From: Brevibacillus fortis
GTDB lineage: Bacteria > Bacillota > Bacilli > Brevibacillales > Brevibacillaceae
Assembly: GCF_003013395.1 (NCBI RefSeq)
Contig: NZ_PXZM01000039.1
Span: 95,858-159,857, forward strand
DNA: 64,000 nucleotides
Reading direction: 5' to 3'
Positions 43,942 to 52,762 of this stretch are shown one piece after another. The position numbers and the translations under genes were made by a program. The notes beneath the pieces were generated by a model. The model saw only the letters and a list, made by a program, of their open reading frames with translations. It searched no databases and had not been told where the DNA came from. Each line of letters opens with the position of its first letter. Position 1 is the stretch's first letter.

Positions 43942-44175
43942 ATGTGGACCATCATAATGATTTTGATGATCAGCCTACTCATTGCCCTCTTTGAGGTGCC
44001 TTATTTGAGAAGGAACGCGATGAACAAGGAAATGCTGGTTTTCTTCATTTTGCTTGTAGTGGGGACGGGACTTAGCATAGCCGAATCGCTTGAGGCGAAT
44101 ATTCCGAACCCGTTGGACTGGATCACATTTGTCTATAAACCATTCAGCGACTTCATTTTGGGAACTGTGGAATGA
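43942..44175 (+). CDS. Small two-helix membrane protein of the germination operon (GerD-subunit type)
   Basis: 77 residues with two hydrophobic helices (~2-20 and ~33-50) and a short C-terminal tail ending in WITFVYKPFSDFILGTVE. It lies between gerC and gerB and its end is overlapped closely by the next gene. Small two-helix D subunits encoded in some gerA-type operons (for example GerUD/GerKD) have this size and shape and modulate germination rate. Assignment rests on context and topology. Confidence 0.7.
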   Translation: MWTIIMILMISLLIALFEVPYLRRNAMNKEMLVFFILLVVGTGLSIAESLEANIPNPLDWITFVYKPFSDFILGTVE

Positions 44176-44212
44176 AGCAGTAGCCAGCAGCGAGGCGGGG
44201 GAGCGAGAGGAA

Positions 44213-45325
44213 TTGATAGACAACGGTCATATTAGCGCAAGGCAATTCATGATACTCGCGGCGCTTTTTGGGATTGGTGATGCGATATTGTACGTACCAT
44301 CACTTACTGCTATCGCTGCCAAGCAAGATGCCTGGATCTCCGCCCTCATAGGGTGGGGGGAAGGCTTTCTTTTAACCTATCTATATGTTTCGCTGAGCAT
44401 GCGGTATCCGAACAAGTCGATCTTTCAGTACAGTGAGGATATATTGGGGAAGTGGCTGGGGAAAGCGGTGGCTGTGTTGTTCATCAGCTATTTTTTCATC
44501 GACGCTTCGCTCATGCTGATGGAGATTGGCGATTTTGTCACGACGCAGATTATGCAGGAGACCCCCATTGAAATTATTCTTGTCCTTTTTATGGTGATTA
44601 TCGTGATGGGGGTCCGCAGTGGAGCAGAAGCCTTTTCTCGGGTGAGCGAGCTGTTGTTTCCGTATTTTCTGTTGCTGTTTACTATCCTGATTGCGTTTAT
44701 CTCCCCTCAGATCAAAATAGAAAATGTGAAGCCCGTGCTTGCGCATGGAATCGCTCCTGTATTCGGGGGGAATTTCCGATACCTGGGTTATTTGCTGGAA
44801 TCGGTCATTCTGATCGTGATGTTTCCCTTGGTAAAACGGCCAGCGCGTGCGGCCAAAGCTTATATCTTGGGCAACCTTTTGGCTAATTTCTTCCTGACGA
44901 TCATTACTGCTGTGGCAATCTTGGTCTTGGGTGCCGATTTTACCGTACTGCTCGCCTATCCAAGCTACACACTTGCGCAAAAAATCAGTATCGGCAATTT
45001 TTTTGAGCGAATAGAAGTGTTGATGGCCGTTATCTGGTTTATCACGCTCTTTGTCAAAATTACCATTTGCTATTATGCGACCAACTTGGGAATCGCATAT
45101 ACACTGGGGCTACGGGATTACCGCCATTTGACACTTCCATTGGGGATGATCATGATCGTGGTGGCATTGGCGACGATGCCTAACCGCCCTTATTTTGACT
45201 CGTTCGTTTCGGACATTTGGATGCCGTATTCGTTGACGTACGGTTTGTTTTTGCCCATTCTCTTGCTGATTGTGGGGGATCTGAAAAAGCGTTATGAAAA
45301 ACGGTCTGAACAGGGAACGATGTGA
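44213..45325 (+). CDS. Spore germination receptor B subunit (GerAB/APC-like permease)
   Basis: 370 residues from TTG 44213, with GGGGGAG about ten bases upstream; this start gives the usual GerB length, whereas longer frames add non-homologous residues overlapping the small gene. About ten membrane helices (ISARQFMILAALFGIGDAIL; VSELLFPYFLLLFTILIAF; VLMAVIWFITLFVKITICYY). GerB proteins belong to the amino acid permease superfamily and bind the germinant. Last gene of the operon. Confidence 0.92.
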   Translation: MIDNGHISARQFMILAALFGIGDAILYVPSLTAIAAKQDAWISALIGWGEGFLLTYLYVSLSMRYPNKSIFQYSEDILGKWLGKAVAVLFISYFFIDASLMLMEIGDFVTTQIMQETPIEIILVLFMVIIVMGVRSGAEAFSRVSELLFPYFLLLFTILIAFISPQIKIENVKPVLAHGIAPVFGGNFRYLGYLLESVILIVMFPLVKRPARAAKAYILGNLLANFFLTIITAVAILVLGADFTVLLAYPSYTLAQKISIGNFFERIEVLMAVIWFITLFVKITICYYATNLGIAYTLGLRDYRHLTLPLGMIMIVVALATMPNRPYFDSFVSDIWMPYSLTYGLFLPILLLIVGDLKKRYEKRSEQGTM

Positions 45326-45341
45326 CACTTCCTATAAATAA

Positions 45342-45378
45342 AAGAAACAGTCTGCTAGAACATTGCAGACTGTTTCTT
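45342..45378. terminator. Bidirectional terminator between gerB and the IMP dehydrogenase gene
   Basis: AAGAAACAGTCTGC and GCAGACTGTTTCTT form a perfect 14-base-pair stem with a nine-base loop; A-rich and T-rich flanks on the two sides allow use from both strands. Confidence 0.88.
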
Positions 45379-45400
45379 GCTTACTCACGAATCAATTGTC

Positions 45401-46900
45401 TTACTCGGCAGCCATGCTGCTTTCTTTCAAGATAACGTCATGTGCGCCGCCTTCTACCAGGCTAGTGGCGGAGATGACGGTGATTCGCGCTTTTTGCTGA
45501 AGCTCTGAGATGGAGAGCGACCCGCAATTGCACATGGTCGATTTGATTTTACTCAAGGTACGGTCTATGTTCTCGCGCAGGCTTCCCGCGTATGGTACGT
45601 AGGAGTCTACGCCTTCTTCAAAGACAAGACTGCTTTTGCCGCCAGTGTCATAGCGTTGCCAGTTGCGAGCGCGGTTGGAACCTTCTCCCCAGTACTCTTT
45701 CACGAAGTTGTTGCCGATCTTCACTTTTTTGGTCGGGCTTTCGTCGAAGCGAGCGAAGTAACGTCCCAGCATGACAAAGTCTGCGCCCATAGCCAAAGCA
45801 AGAGTCACGTGGTAGTCATGTACGATTCCACCGTCGGAGCAGAGCGGAACGTAAATGCCTGTTTCCTTGAAGTACTCATCGCGGGCAGCTGCCACTTCAA
45901 TGAGGGAAGAGGCTTGACCGCGCCCAATTCCTTTTTGTTCGCGGGTAATGCAGATGGAGCCGCCGCCAATCCCTACCTTGACGAAATCGGCGCCCGATTC
46001 CACGAGGTAGCGGAAGCCTTCCTTATCGACGACATTGCCTGCACCGATGGGAACATTGAAGTTTTCTTTTACATATTGAACCGTCTCGCGCTGCCATTCG
46101 CTGAAGCCGTCGGAGGAGTCGATGACGAGAATATCAACGCCTGCTTCCACCAATGCCGGGACGCGCTCTTTGTAGTCCTTTGTATTGATACCGGCACCTA
46201 CAATATAGCTCTTGTTCGCGTCCAAGAGGGACAGCGGATTGTTTTTGCGAGAATCGTAGTCCTTGCGGAAAACGAGGAAGTCGAGATTTTGATTATCATC
46301 TACAATTGGCAAGCAGTTGAGCTTGTGCTCCCAGATCAGGTCGTTGGCTTCGGAGAGCGAAATGCCGGATTTGCCATAGATCAGCTTCGAGAATGGTGTC
46401 ATGATGTCGCTGACGAGTTTGTCCTGAGAGTCGCGGCTGATACGATAATCACGACCCGTTACGATTCCGAGCAGCTTGCCTTTTGCCGTACCATCTTCGG
46501 TAATGGCAACGGTGGAGTGACCTGTCGCTTCTTTCAATTCCAAAATATCCTTCAGCGTATGGCTTGGTGTCAGGTTGGTGCGGCTAACGACGAATCCAGC
46601 CTTGTAGCCTTTTGCTTTGCGAACCATGGTTGCTTGGCTCTCGATGGACTGGGAGCCAAAAATAAACGAAATACCGCCACATCTAGCCAATGCGACCGCC
46701 ATATGATGGTCGGAAACTGCTTGCATGACTGCGGATGAGAACGGTATGTTTAGTGTGATGGCAGGCTTTTCACCTTTTTTATACTTGGTAATCGGAGTGG
46801 ATAAGTCCACATTGTTTGGTGTGGATTCTTTTGTGGTGAGATTTGGCAACAACAAAAACTCATTAAACGTCCGAGATGGTTCTGTGTAATAATAAGCCAC
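45401..46900 (-). CDS. IMP dehydrogenase (GuaB-type, with CBS pair)
   Basis: 499 residues. Oxidises IMP to XMP, the committed step of GTP synthesis. Features: N-terminal AVMQAVSDHHMAVALARCGG-type barrel start, a CBS pair at ~100-215 (TVAITEDGTAKGKLLGIVTG; LNCLPIVDDNQN), the catalytic loop GIGGGSICITREQ with Cys near residue 317, and a flap region with YWGEGSNRARNWQRYD. The sequence looks less like the usual housekeeping bacterial GuaB and more like the subgroup often annotated simply as IMP dehydrogenase in clostridia and trypanosomes, so it may be a second copy. GTG start with AGGAGGAG upstream. Monocistronic, divergent from the acetyltransferase gene. Confidence 0.85.
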   Translation of the reverse strand: MAYYYTEPSRTFNEFLLLPNLTTKESTPNNVDLSTPITKYKKGEKPAITLNIPFSSAVMQAVSDHHMAVALARCGGISFIFGSQSIESQATMVRKAKGYKAGFVVSRTNLTPSHTLKDILELKEATGHSTVAITEDGTAKGKLLGIVTGRDYRISRDSQDKLVSDIMTPFSKLIYGKSGISLSEANDLIWEHKLNCLPIVDDNQNLDFLVFRKDYDSRKNNPLSLLDANKSYIVGAGINTKDYKERVPALVEAGVDILVIDSSDGFSEWQRETVQYVKENFNVPIGAGNVVDKEGFRYLVESGADFVKVGIGGGSICITREQKGIGRGQASSLIEVAAARDEYFKETGIYVPLCSDGGIVHDYHVTLALAMGADFVMLGRYFARFDESPTKKVKIGNNFVKEYWGEGSNRARNWQRYDTGGKSSLVFEEGVDSYVPYAGSLRENIDRTLSKIKSTMCNCGSLSISELQQKARITVISATSLVEGGAHDVILKESSMAAE

Positions 46901-47020
46901 GATTCGCTCCTCCTAGTTGGTCTCGATTTTTAGAACTGCCTCTTTTTTAGAGAAATTTTTACCATGTTAACCGCGAAGCACGACAACGTCAATAGGGAAT
47001 CGATAGAAGGAGTGAATTCT

Positions 47021-47806
47021 TTGCTAAAATTGCGAACAGGTCATGAACAACGCCAGCTTTTGGAACAAATTTCGTTAGAAGATTCGTACATTTTGTACGG
47101 AAATATGTACTTGCGAACGGACAGGAGCGTCGTCGTAACGGATAGCGTCCAAGGAGAGTTGAGGGCCATCGGGTCTTACTTGAAGGGGATGCCGTTTCAC
47201 GCGTTTTCTCTTCATGTGGTAGCGGGCGAGGGAAATTACGAGATGGAGCCGATGCTCTCGTATATGAAAGAAGTGCTAGATGGCAGCTTACCAGATGGAC
47301 AAAAGGGCGTGATTGCACTAGCGGAGCCTAGCACAAATCGCGTACAAATTCCGAATATACTCGCTACACGTACCATGCATTTGATGAAACTAATAGATCC
47401 GGAGCGGCTTTTGCCTGTGGGACAATCACGAATACTGGAATTATCCGAAGCACAGATCGTGGAGAAAATGGCGGCAGAGCTCGGCATGATTAGTTTTCGG
47501 GCGGAGGAAATAGCAGAAATGCCACACATCGCGCTCTTTTCTGAAGGTGGCGAGCCAATGGCCGTAGCAGGCTTTCACGTCTATGATGAAGCCTACGTAG
47601 AAATCGGGAACATTGGCACATCTGTTCATCATCGGCAAAAAGGGCTGGGTACGCAAATCAGCTCAGATATTTCCCGGATTGGACTGGAGAAGTCTGCGAA
47701 TGTCTATTTGGTTGTCTTTGCAGATAATCCCATGGCGATACACGTGTATGAGAAGCTCGGATTTGTCACGGTATCTTCCTACGCGTTTATTGAATTTCTC
47801 CTTTAG
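47021..47806 (+). CDS. GNAT family N-acetyltransferase
   Basis: 261 residues from TTG 47021, which has GAAGGAG eight bases upstream; an in-frame ATG at 46964 lacks a ribosome binding site. The C-terminal ~110 residues carry the GNAT fold with the acetyl-CoA loop RQKGLGTQIS and YLVVFADNPMAIHVYEKLGF. The N-terminal half is of unknown substrate-binding type. Transfers an acetyl group to an unknown amine. Divergent from the IMP dehydrogenase gene. Confidence 0.8.
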   Translation: MLKLRTGHEQRQLLEQISLEDSYILYGNMYLRTDRSVVVTDSVQGELRAIGSYLKGMPFHAFSLHVVAGEGNYEMEPMLSYMKEVLDGSLPDGQKGVIALAEPSTNRVQIPNILATRTMHLMKLIDPERLLPVGQSRILELSEAQIVEKMAAELGMISFRAEEIAEMPHIALFSEGGEPMAVAGFHVYDEAYVEIGNIGTSVHHRQKGLGTQISSDISRIGLEKSANVYLVVFADNPMAIHVYEKLGFVTVSSYAFIEFLL

Positions 47807-47810
47807 AATA

Positions 47811-47837
47811 GAAAAAGAGAGGACAAGTGTCCTCTCC
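47811..47837 (-). terminator. Intrinsic terminator of the sensor kinase operon
   Basis: On the leftward strand GAGAGGACA pairs with TGTCCTCTC and is followed by TTTTTC, immediately after the kinase stop codon. It may also serve the converging acetyltransferase gene. Confidence 0.82.
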
Positions 47838-47839
47838 TA

Positions 47840-49249
47840 TCAGTTCAATCGACCTTTAAACTCAACAGGTACAATCATCGTAAAGCAAGGTCCATCTGGA
47901 TCGTTGCGGGCATCGATCGTCCCTTTATGTGCTTCCAAGACGGCACGGGCAATAGCGAGTCCAAGCCCATGCTTGCCCGACTTTCCTTTGCGGAAACGCT
48001 GGAACAAATTCGGCAGCAGTGCCTCCTCAATGGGTGGCCCATCATTAGAGATCGCGACAATGACGCTTTTTCCCGCATGTCTTCCTGTGATGGTAAGTCG
48101 GCTTTTGGCGTAGCGCAGTTGATTCTCCATGATATTGACGAAAGCAGTGCTCAATTGCTCGCCGTCTCCCTCCACGATCAAGTCGGCTGCCAGATTTAAT
48201 TCCCACTCGATTTGCGGGTTGAGCACGGAGAGTCGCTGCTTCAACAGGTGCATCATTTCTGACAGGTCGACGCGGTCGACTTGCATCATTTGGGAGACAG
48301 ACTCGATCTTCGTGATATACAAGAGCTGTCCGACGACCTTTTCGAGGCGCTTGCTCTCCTCCATGATGATGGAAAGCCCTTTTTCAGCTTGAGGCCCTTG
48401 GAAGACGCCTTCTATGAGTCCTTGCGTGTATCCTTGAATCGCCATGATCGGTGTTTTGAGCTCATGGGAAATATTTTGGACAAAATGTTGCTGCGACTCG
48501 TCGTATTCCTTCAGTTGGTTTTTCATCATATCGAATGAGCGGGCGAGCTGTCCGATCTCATCGCCGCGATCCATCGCAAGCGGGATATCGAACTGACGAC
48601 GAGCGATCTTTTTGCACAGCTCTTCAAGTGTGCGTAGCGGTCTGCTCAAATACCCGCTAAACCACACGGCCAACAACCAGCTTACGATCAACAGCAGACC
48701 AAACACGAACAAAAACTGACGTGTCAAAATCGAGTTGATCTGATTGAGCTCCTGTTCCTTGGAGAAGAGCACCATGTAGTATGGGAAGCCGTGGTAATCC
48801 ATTTTTTTGCTGACGAACAAATAGCTCTCGGCTCCACGGTCCAGCGAACCATGCTGGAGCTTGTTGCTTGGATACGAGGCGGCTTGTCGGAACAATTCCT
48901 TGGCATCCTCGTACGGAATGCGGCCATTGCTTCGGCTGCCCAGCTCTCGTCCGTTTTCGGCATAGACGATCATATCAAATGAGTACTCATAGCGTTGGAG
49001 CAAGAGCTGTAAAAAGTAAGGGGCCGCAGCCGGGACAGGCAGCAGCTCGTTATGCTCATTGAAGGAGATATGCTCAGATAATGTGTAAAACTCTTCTTCC
49101 AAGAGAGAGTAAGTGTTGGATACCAGATACTGTTTGACAGCCAGTGGATACCCGATGCCAAGGCCAACCCCGAGCACGCTTGTCAGGATCATGAACAAAA
49201 TGAGGATTTGCCTGGAAATCGGCAGGTTTTTCAGCCGGAATTTGCTCAT
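47840..49249 (-). CDS. Sensor histidine kinase (HAMP-HisKA-HATPase)
   Basis: 469 residues. Two membrane helices (about 13-33 and 178-198) enclose an extracytoplasmic sensor domain of ~145 residues; HAMP follows (SRPLRTLEELCKKIARRQFD). The phospho-acceptor His lies in FVQNISHELKTP (near residue 264), with ATPase motifs NIMENQLRYA, ISNDGPPIEE and KHGLGLAIA. Start overlaps the stop of the response regulator gene by four bases (ATGA). Signal unknown; works with the adjacent regulator. Confidence 0.9.
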   Translation of the reverse strand: MSKFRLKNLPISRQILILFMILTSVLGVGLGIGYPLAVKQYLVSNTYSLLEEEFYTLSEHISFNEHNELLPVPAAAPYFLQLLLQRYEYSFDMIVYAENGRELGSRSNGRIPYEDAKELFRQAASYPSNKLQHGSLDRGAESYLFVSKKMDYHGFPYYMVLFSKEQELNQINSILTRQFLFVFGLLLIVSWLLAVWFSGYLSRPLRTLEELCKKIARRQFDIPLAMDRGDEIGQLARSFDMMKNQLKEYDESQQHFVQNISHELKTPIMAIQGYTQGLIEGVFQGPQAEKGLSIIMEESKRLEKVVGQLLYITKIESVSQMMQVDRVDLSEMMHLLKQRLSVLNPQIEWELNLAADLIVEGDGEQLSTAFVNIMENQLRYAKSRLTITGRHAGKSVIVAISNDGPPIEEALLPNLFQRFRKGKSGKHGLGLAIARAVLEAHKGTIDARNDPDGPCFTMIVPVEFKGRLN

Positions 49250-49947
49250 ATACGCGTCATTCGGTAGCCGAAGCCATAGACCGTCTCCAATGGAAACTTG
49301 GGCATTTTTTTGCGGATGCGCTTCACCAAGTCATCGACAGCCCGATCTGAGCCAATGTAGTCTTCCCCCCAGATGGAGGTCAGAATCTGCTCGCGGTTTA
49401 AGGCCAGGCCCTGATTGTGCAAAAGGTAGACAATGAGCTCGAATTCTTTTGTGGTTAAATCAATGAGATCGTCGCCTTCTTTTACTTGTCTGCCTTTTTC
49501 TGAGATCATATAAGGATCAACCGTTACCCAATCTTGGAAAGTTTGGGTAGAGGAAGCAGTGGCACCGGGCTTCTCATAAGTGCGCTGTAGCAGCTTTTTC
49601 GCACGGATGACCAGTTCGCGAGGGAGAAAAGGCTTCGCCAAGTAGTCGTCGCTGCCCAGCTCCAGTCCGATGATTTTATCGACATCCTGATCGCGAGCGG
49701 AGATGAAGATGATCGGGACATTCGACTTTTCGCGGATAAGACGCAAGAGCTCATAGCCGTCGATGTCGGGCATCATGATGTCCAATATCCACAAATGTGG
49801 CTGTGTGTCTTCATCAAGTAACGGCAATACGTCCTTGCCATTAGAAAACGCTTTCACCTGCAATCCAGCACTTTGCAAATACGATTGCAGCAACTCCAAC
49901 AGGTTCGTTTCATCGTCCACCAGATAGACGAGGTAGGGGGTATTCAT
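49246..49947 (-). CDS. OmpR-family response regulator
   Basis: 233 residues. Receiver domain 1-120 with acidic pocket VDDE and phosphorylated Asp in WILDIMMPDIDGYEL, Thr/Ser in FISARD and Lys in YLAKPFLPREL. C-terminal winged helix (LTTKEFELIVYLLHNQGLAL, DRAVDDLVKRIRKKM). It controls transcription in response to the overlapping sensor kinase gene product. ATG follows GCGAGG. Targets are unknown, possibly its own operon. Confidence 0.9.
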   Translation of the reverse strand: MNTPYLVYLVDDETNLLELLQSYLQSAGLQVKAFSNGKDVLPLLDEDTQPHLWILDIMMPDIDGYELLRLIREKSNVPIIFISARDQDVDKIIGLELGSDDYLAKPFLPRELVIRAKKLLQRTYEKPGATASSTQTFQDWVTVDPYMISEKGRQVKEGDDLIDLTTKEFELIVYLLHNQGLALNREQILTSIWGEDYIGSDRAVDDLVKRIRKKMPKFPLETVYGFGYRMTRI

Positions 49948-50126
49948 AGATTTTGGCCTCGCTTTGCATCTGTTTTATACCGTTATTGTAGCATAGCCAA
50001 AAACAAGATGTGTGGCACGGGCGTATGAGAATCGTGGAAAACATGTGGAAGCAGGATTCCCCTGTATCCTTCTGGAAAAAGAAACAGGGAATAAACGACA
50101 ACGAGAGATGGAAAGGAGCGATTCAT

Positions 50127-51182
50127 ATGAAACGAACAGTCAAATCGTCTCTCATGGTACTAGCCTTCATGCTCGTAACGACGGCTTGCGCTCAAAAGCC
50201 GGTGGACACCCAACCTAGTCCGCAGATACCTGACCCGATTGTGCAAACGCCGCCAGAAACGAATCAGCCTATCGAGTATGCGTATAAGGCACCAATGACA
50301 GGACTTGGCAGTCACGAAAACCTGGGGAGCAAACGCCCGATTATGGTGATGATCAACAATGCTCCGCCCGCCCGTCCACAAACAGGCGTCAACAAGGCGG
50401 ACATGATTTATGAGGTATTGTCAGAAGGGGAAATGACCCGCTTTCTAGCGATATTCCAAAGTCAAAAACCGGAAGTAATTGGGCCTGTCCGTAGTATACG
50501 CCCTTATTTTATCCAGATCGGTAACGGCTTTGATGCGGTCCTCGTTCATGCTGGCGGTAGTCCGGATGCACTAGAAACCTTGGCGCGAAAAGACCTCAGT
50601 CATCTGGATGAAATCCCGAACGGTCAATACTTTTGGCGAGAAAAATTCCGGAAGATGCCGCATAACCTGTACACAAAGCCAGAGCTCTTGGAAAAAGCGA
50701 TGCAGGATAAAGGGATGCGTCAATCGGCAGAAGTGCCCCACTTTACGTTCCTGCCGGAGGATGCTGAGATTAAGGAAGGCGAGCCTGCTACTCAGGTAGA
50801 TCTGACTTTCCACTCATTGAACAAAGCTGCTTTTACATATGATTCCGAGCAAAAGAAATACATGCGCTTCACGGCAGGCAAGCCGCATTTGGACTTGAGC
50901 GACAAAAAGCAGTTAACCACGACCAATCTGTTGGTCATCTCTGCCAAGCACCGCGTGCTGGATAAAGAAGGGCGTCTATCGGTAGATGTAATCGGTCCTG
51001 GGGACGGTTATTTATTCCAGCATGGAAAAGCGCGCAAGGTCAAATGGAAGCGTAGCAATGGTGTCATCCGTGCCTATGAGGACGCGGCTTTGACGCAAGA
51101 AGCCCCACTTTTGCCAGGAAATACATGGGTGGCGATATTGCCGAACTCACCGGGTCTGTCGAAGTCGCTCAAGTTCCAGTAA
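50127..51182 (+). CDS. yerB: DUF3048 lipoprotein, YerB
   Basis: 351 residues from ATG 50127, with AAAGGAG eight bases upstream. Lipoprotein signal peptide with lipobox at C21 (VTTAC), a Pro/Gln/Thr-rich linker and the two-part DUF3048 body (PIMVMINNAPPARPQTGVNK; EVIGPVRSIRPYFIQIGNGF; TWVAILPNS). Extracytoplasmic; molecular role unknown. Gene order yerB-yerC-pcrB is as in Bacillus subtilis, supporting the assignment. Confidence 0.88.
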   Translation: MKRTVKSSLMVLAFMLVTTACAQKPVDTQPSPQIPDPIVQTPPETNQPIEYAYKAPMTGLGSHENLGSKRPIMVMINNAPPARPQTGVNKADMIYEVLSEGEMTRFLAIFQSQKPEVIGPVRSIRPYFIQIGNGFDAVLVHAGGSPDALETLARKDLSHLDEIPNGQYFWREKFRKMPHNLYTKPELLEKAMQDKGMRQSAEVPHFTFLPEDAEIKEGEPATQVDLTFHSLNKAAFTYDSEQKKYMRFTAGKPHLDLSDKKQLTTTNLLVISAKHRVLDKEGRLSVDVIGPGDGYLFQHGKARKVKWKRSNGVIRAYEDAALTQEAPLLPGNTWVAILPNSPGLSKSLKFQ

Positions 51183-51301
51183 GGATTAGGGCTTGCGGAT
51201 GAAGGCGGTTTCTTCTAAGATAATTGTTGAAGCTTTAGTGCTTAAAAATTGTACAGTGAGAAACCGTTCGAAAAACGGACTATATAACAGAGGTGACAGA
51301 T

Positions 51302-51592
51302 ATGCAATTGGAAAAATTAAAAGGAAAAGGGCTCGAACAGTTGTTTGAAGCTGTTCTTTCCCTGGAAACGATGGAAGAATGCTATCAATTTTTTGACGAT
51401 CTGTGCACGGTGAATGAAATGCAGTCGCTCGCACAGCGCCTGGAAGTGGCGAGAATGCTCCGCAAAGGCTTTACTTACAATCAGATTGAAGCAGAAACCG
51501 GGGCAAGTACGGCAACCATTTCCCGCGTCAAACGCTGTTTGAACTATGGAAATGACGGATACCAGATGGCGCTTGAGCGGATCGGAAAATAG
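51302..51592 (+). CDS. yerC: TrpR-like regulator YerC/YecD
   Basis: 96 residues from ATG 51302, seven bases after AGAGGTG. Helical DNA-binding protein of the YerC/YecD TrpR-related family: LAQRLEVARMLRKGFTYNQI followed by EAETGASTATISRVKRCLNY, a helix-turn-helix like that of the tryptophan repressor. Located between yerB and pcrB as in Bacillus. Regulated genes unknown; no evidence that it binds tryptophan. Confidence 0.88.
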   Translation: MQLEKLKGKGLEQLFEAVLSLETMEECYQFFDDLCTVNEMQSLAQRLEVARMLRKGFTYNQIEAETGASTATISRVKRCLNYGNDGYQMALERIGK

Positions 51593-51609
51593 CTAGGAGG
51601 CAGGCAACG

Positions 51610-52305
51610 TTGATTGACTATCGTGGCTGGCGCCATACTTTTAAACTAGACCCGGATAAAACAATCGATGACGAGGCCTTGGAAGCGATTTGCGAGTCCG
51701 GAACAGATGCGATTATTGTTGGCGGCACGTACGGTGTGACCTATGACAATACGCTCGAATTGATGTCCCGATTGCGTCGTTACGCGGTACCGGCCGTCCT
51801 GGAGATTTCCTCGCTGGATGCAGTTGTGCCGGGATTTGATTCGTACTTGATCCCGCTCGTATTGAACGCTGGCGATCCTGACTGGATTTTTGCTCCGCAT
51901 GTATCGGGGCTGCAAGCGTTTGGCGCTTATATTCATTGGGATGAGATTATTACAGAGGGATATATCATCGCCAATCCTGACGCGGGCGTAGCACAGCTGA
52001 CGAAAGCACGTCCGATTGCGGATGCCTCGCAGGCCAAGGCGTACGCACAGGTAGCGACGAACATTTGTCGTTTGCCGATTGTCTACATGGAGTACAGCGG
52101 TACATATGGCGATCCAGCAATCGTGAAGGCTGCTAAAGCAGGCGCGGGCGAAGCACATCTCTTTTATGGCGGCGGGATTTGTAACTCGGAGCAAGCAGCA
52201 GAAATGGCTGCGATTGCAGATACCGTAGTCGTAGGGAATGTTATTTATGATGACCTCGCTGCTGCACTCGCTACCGTGAAGGCTGTAAAAGGAACCGAAA
52301 TCTAA
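51610..52305 (+). CDS. pcrB: Heptaprenylglyceryl phosphate synthase PcrB
   Basis: 231-residue TIM-barrel prenyltransferase that joins heptaprenyl diphosphate to sn-glycerol-1-phosphate, a Bacillota counterpart of the archaeal GGGP synthase. Family text is clear: GTDAIIVGGTYGVTYDNTLE, VYMEYSGTYGDP and HLFYGGGICNSEQA. TTG start has AGGAGG nine bases upstream. In Bacillus pcrA (helicase) follows; here a terminator and the peptide cassette follow instead, so the order is rearranged. Confidence 0.92.
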   Translation: MIDYRGWRHTFKLDPDKTIDDEALEAICESGTDAIIVGGTYGVTYDNTLELMSRLRRYAVPAVLEISSLDAVVPGFDSYLIPLVLNAGDPDWIFAPHVSGLQAFGAYIHWDEIITEGYIIANPDAGVAQLTKARPIADASQAKAYAQVATNICRLPIVYMEYSGTYGDPAIVKAAKAGAGEAHLFYGGGICNSEQAAEMAAIADTVVVGNVIYDDLAAALATVKAVKGTEI

Positions 52306-52307
52306 AA

Positions 52308-52358
52308 AAACCACCTTTCCCATGAGCTGTTACAGTTTCATTAGGAAAGGTGGTTTTT
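52308..52358 (+). terminator. Intrinsic terminator after pcrB
   Basis: AAACCACCTTTCC pairs perfectly with GGAAAGGTGGTTT, followed by TTTTT. It isolates the downstream peptide cassette from the pcrB operon. The ~250 bases to the next start are AT-rich and hold no other gene that I can see. Confidence 0.88.
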
Positions 52359-52562
52359 CATTGTTGATCCCGAAATGAAAGCGTCCCAAATTAAGGGGCA
52401 TTTTCCAAAAAAGAATAAAAAACATTTCCCTGAAAGAAGGATTTCTAAGAATATTCATAGAAAATGGAAGGAAATTACTATTGCATACGAAATAAATAGT
52501 CGAATATTACCAGAATATATAATTTTTTGCTAATATTTGTAGATTTCTGTAAATTCATGAAA

Positions 52563-52568
52563 TATAAT
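52563..52568 (+). promoter_or_regulatory. TATAAT -10 element before the small peptide gene
   Basis: A perfect TATAAT lies 42 bases before the peptide ATG in a very AT-rich gap. No convincing -35 box stands 17 bases upstream (only weak TTGTAG-like text at an unsuitable distance), so an activator may be needed. Confidence 0.4.
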
Positions 52569-52610
52569 GAACTTGTCTTAATCATTGATCATAGAGAGGA
52601 GGCACCACCC

Positions 52611-52667
52611 ATGAAAATCCAAGCGAAAAAAGTTGAAAGCGTTCGCACTACTGCAGTAGCAGCTTAA
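52611..52667 (+). CDS. Short precursor-like peptide, 18 residues
   Basis: ATG to TAA encodes MKIQAKKVESVRTTAVAA. A strong ribosome binding site (GAGAGGAGG) lies 8-9 bases upstream, and a promoter-like box and a dedicated terminator flank it, which is good evidence for a real gene despite its size. The peptide is cationic at the start and small/hydrophobic at the end (TTAVAA), without Cys. Immediately downstream are an E1-like adenylating enzyme and an M50 protease, so it is probably a ribosomal peptide substrate activated at its C-terminus or trimmed and released as a signal or antimicrobial (inference). Does not match a peptide family I know. Confidence 0.72.
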   Translation: MKIQAKKVESVRTTAVAA

Positions 52668-52683
52668 TTCTCTTAAGAAGAGG

Positions 52684-52713
52684 GGGAATAGCACACGAGC
52701 TATTCCCTTTTTT
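52684..52713 (+). terminator. Intrinsic terminator/attenuator between peptide and enzyme genes
   Basis: GGGAATAGC-ACACGA-GCTATTCCC followed by TTTTTT. Partial termination here would give far more peptide than enzyme mRNA, as in many RiPP clusters. Confidence 0.88.
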
Positions 52714-52762
52714 CATCCAAAATGCGCCGGGTTAGAGAACCCAATATGGAGAGGTGTTTGGT

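Noticed and set aside
45656..46738. 360-codon rightward open frame opposite the IMP dehydrogenase gene
   Set aside because: The leftward frame has catalytic and CBS motifs; the opposite frame is a by-product of codon usage.
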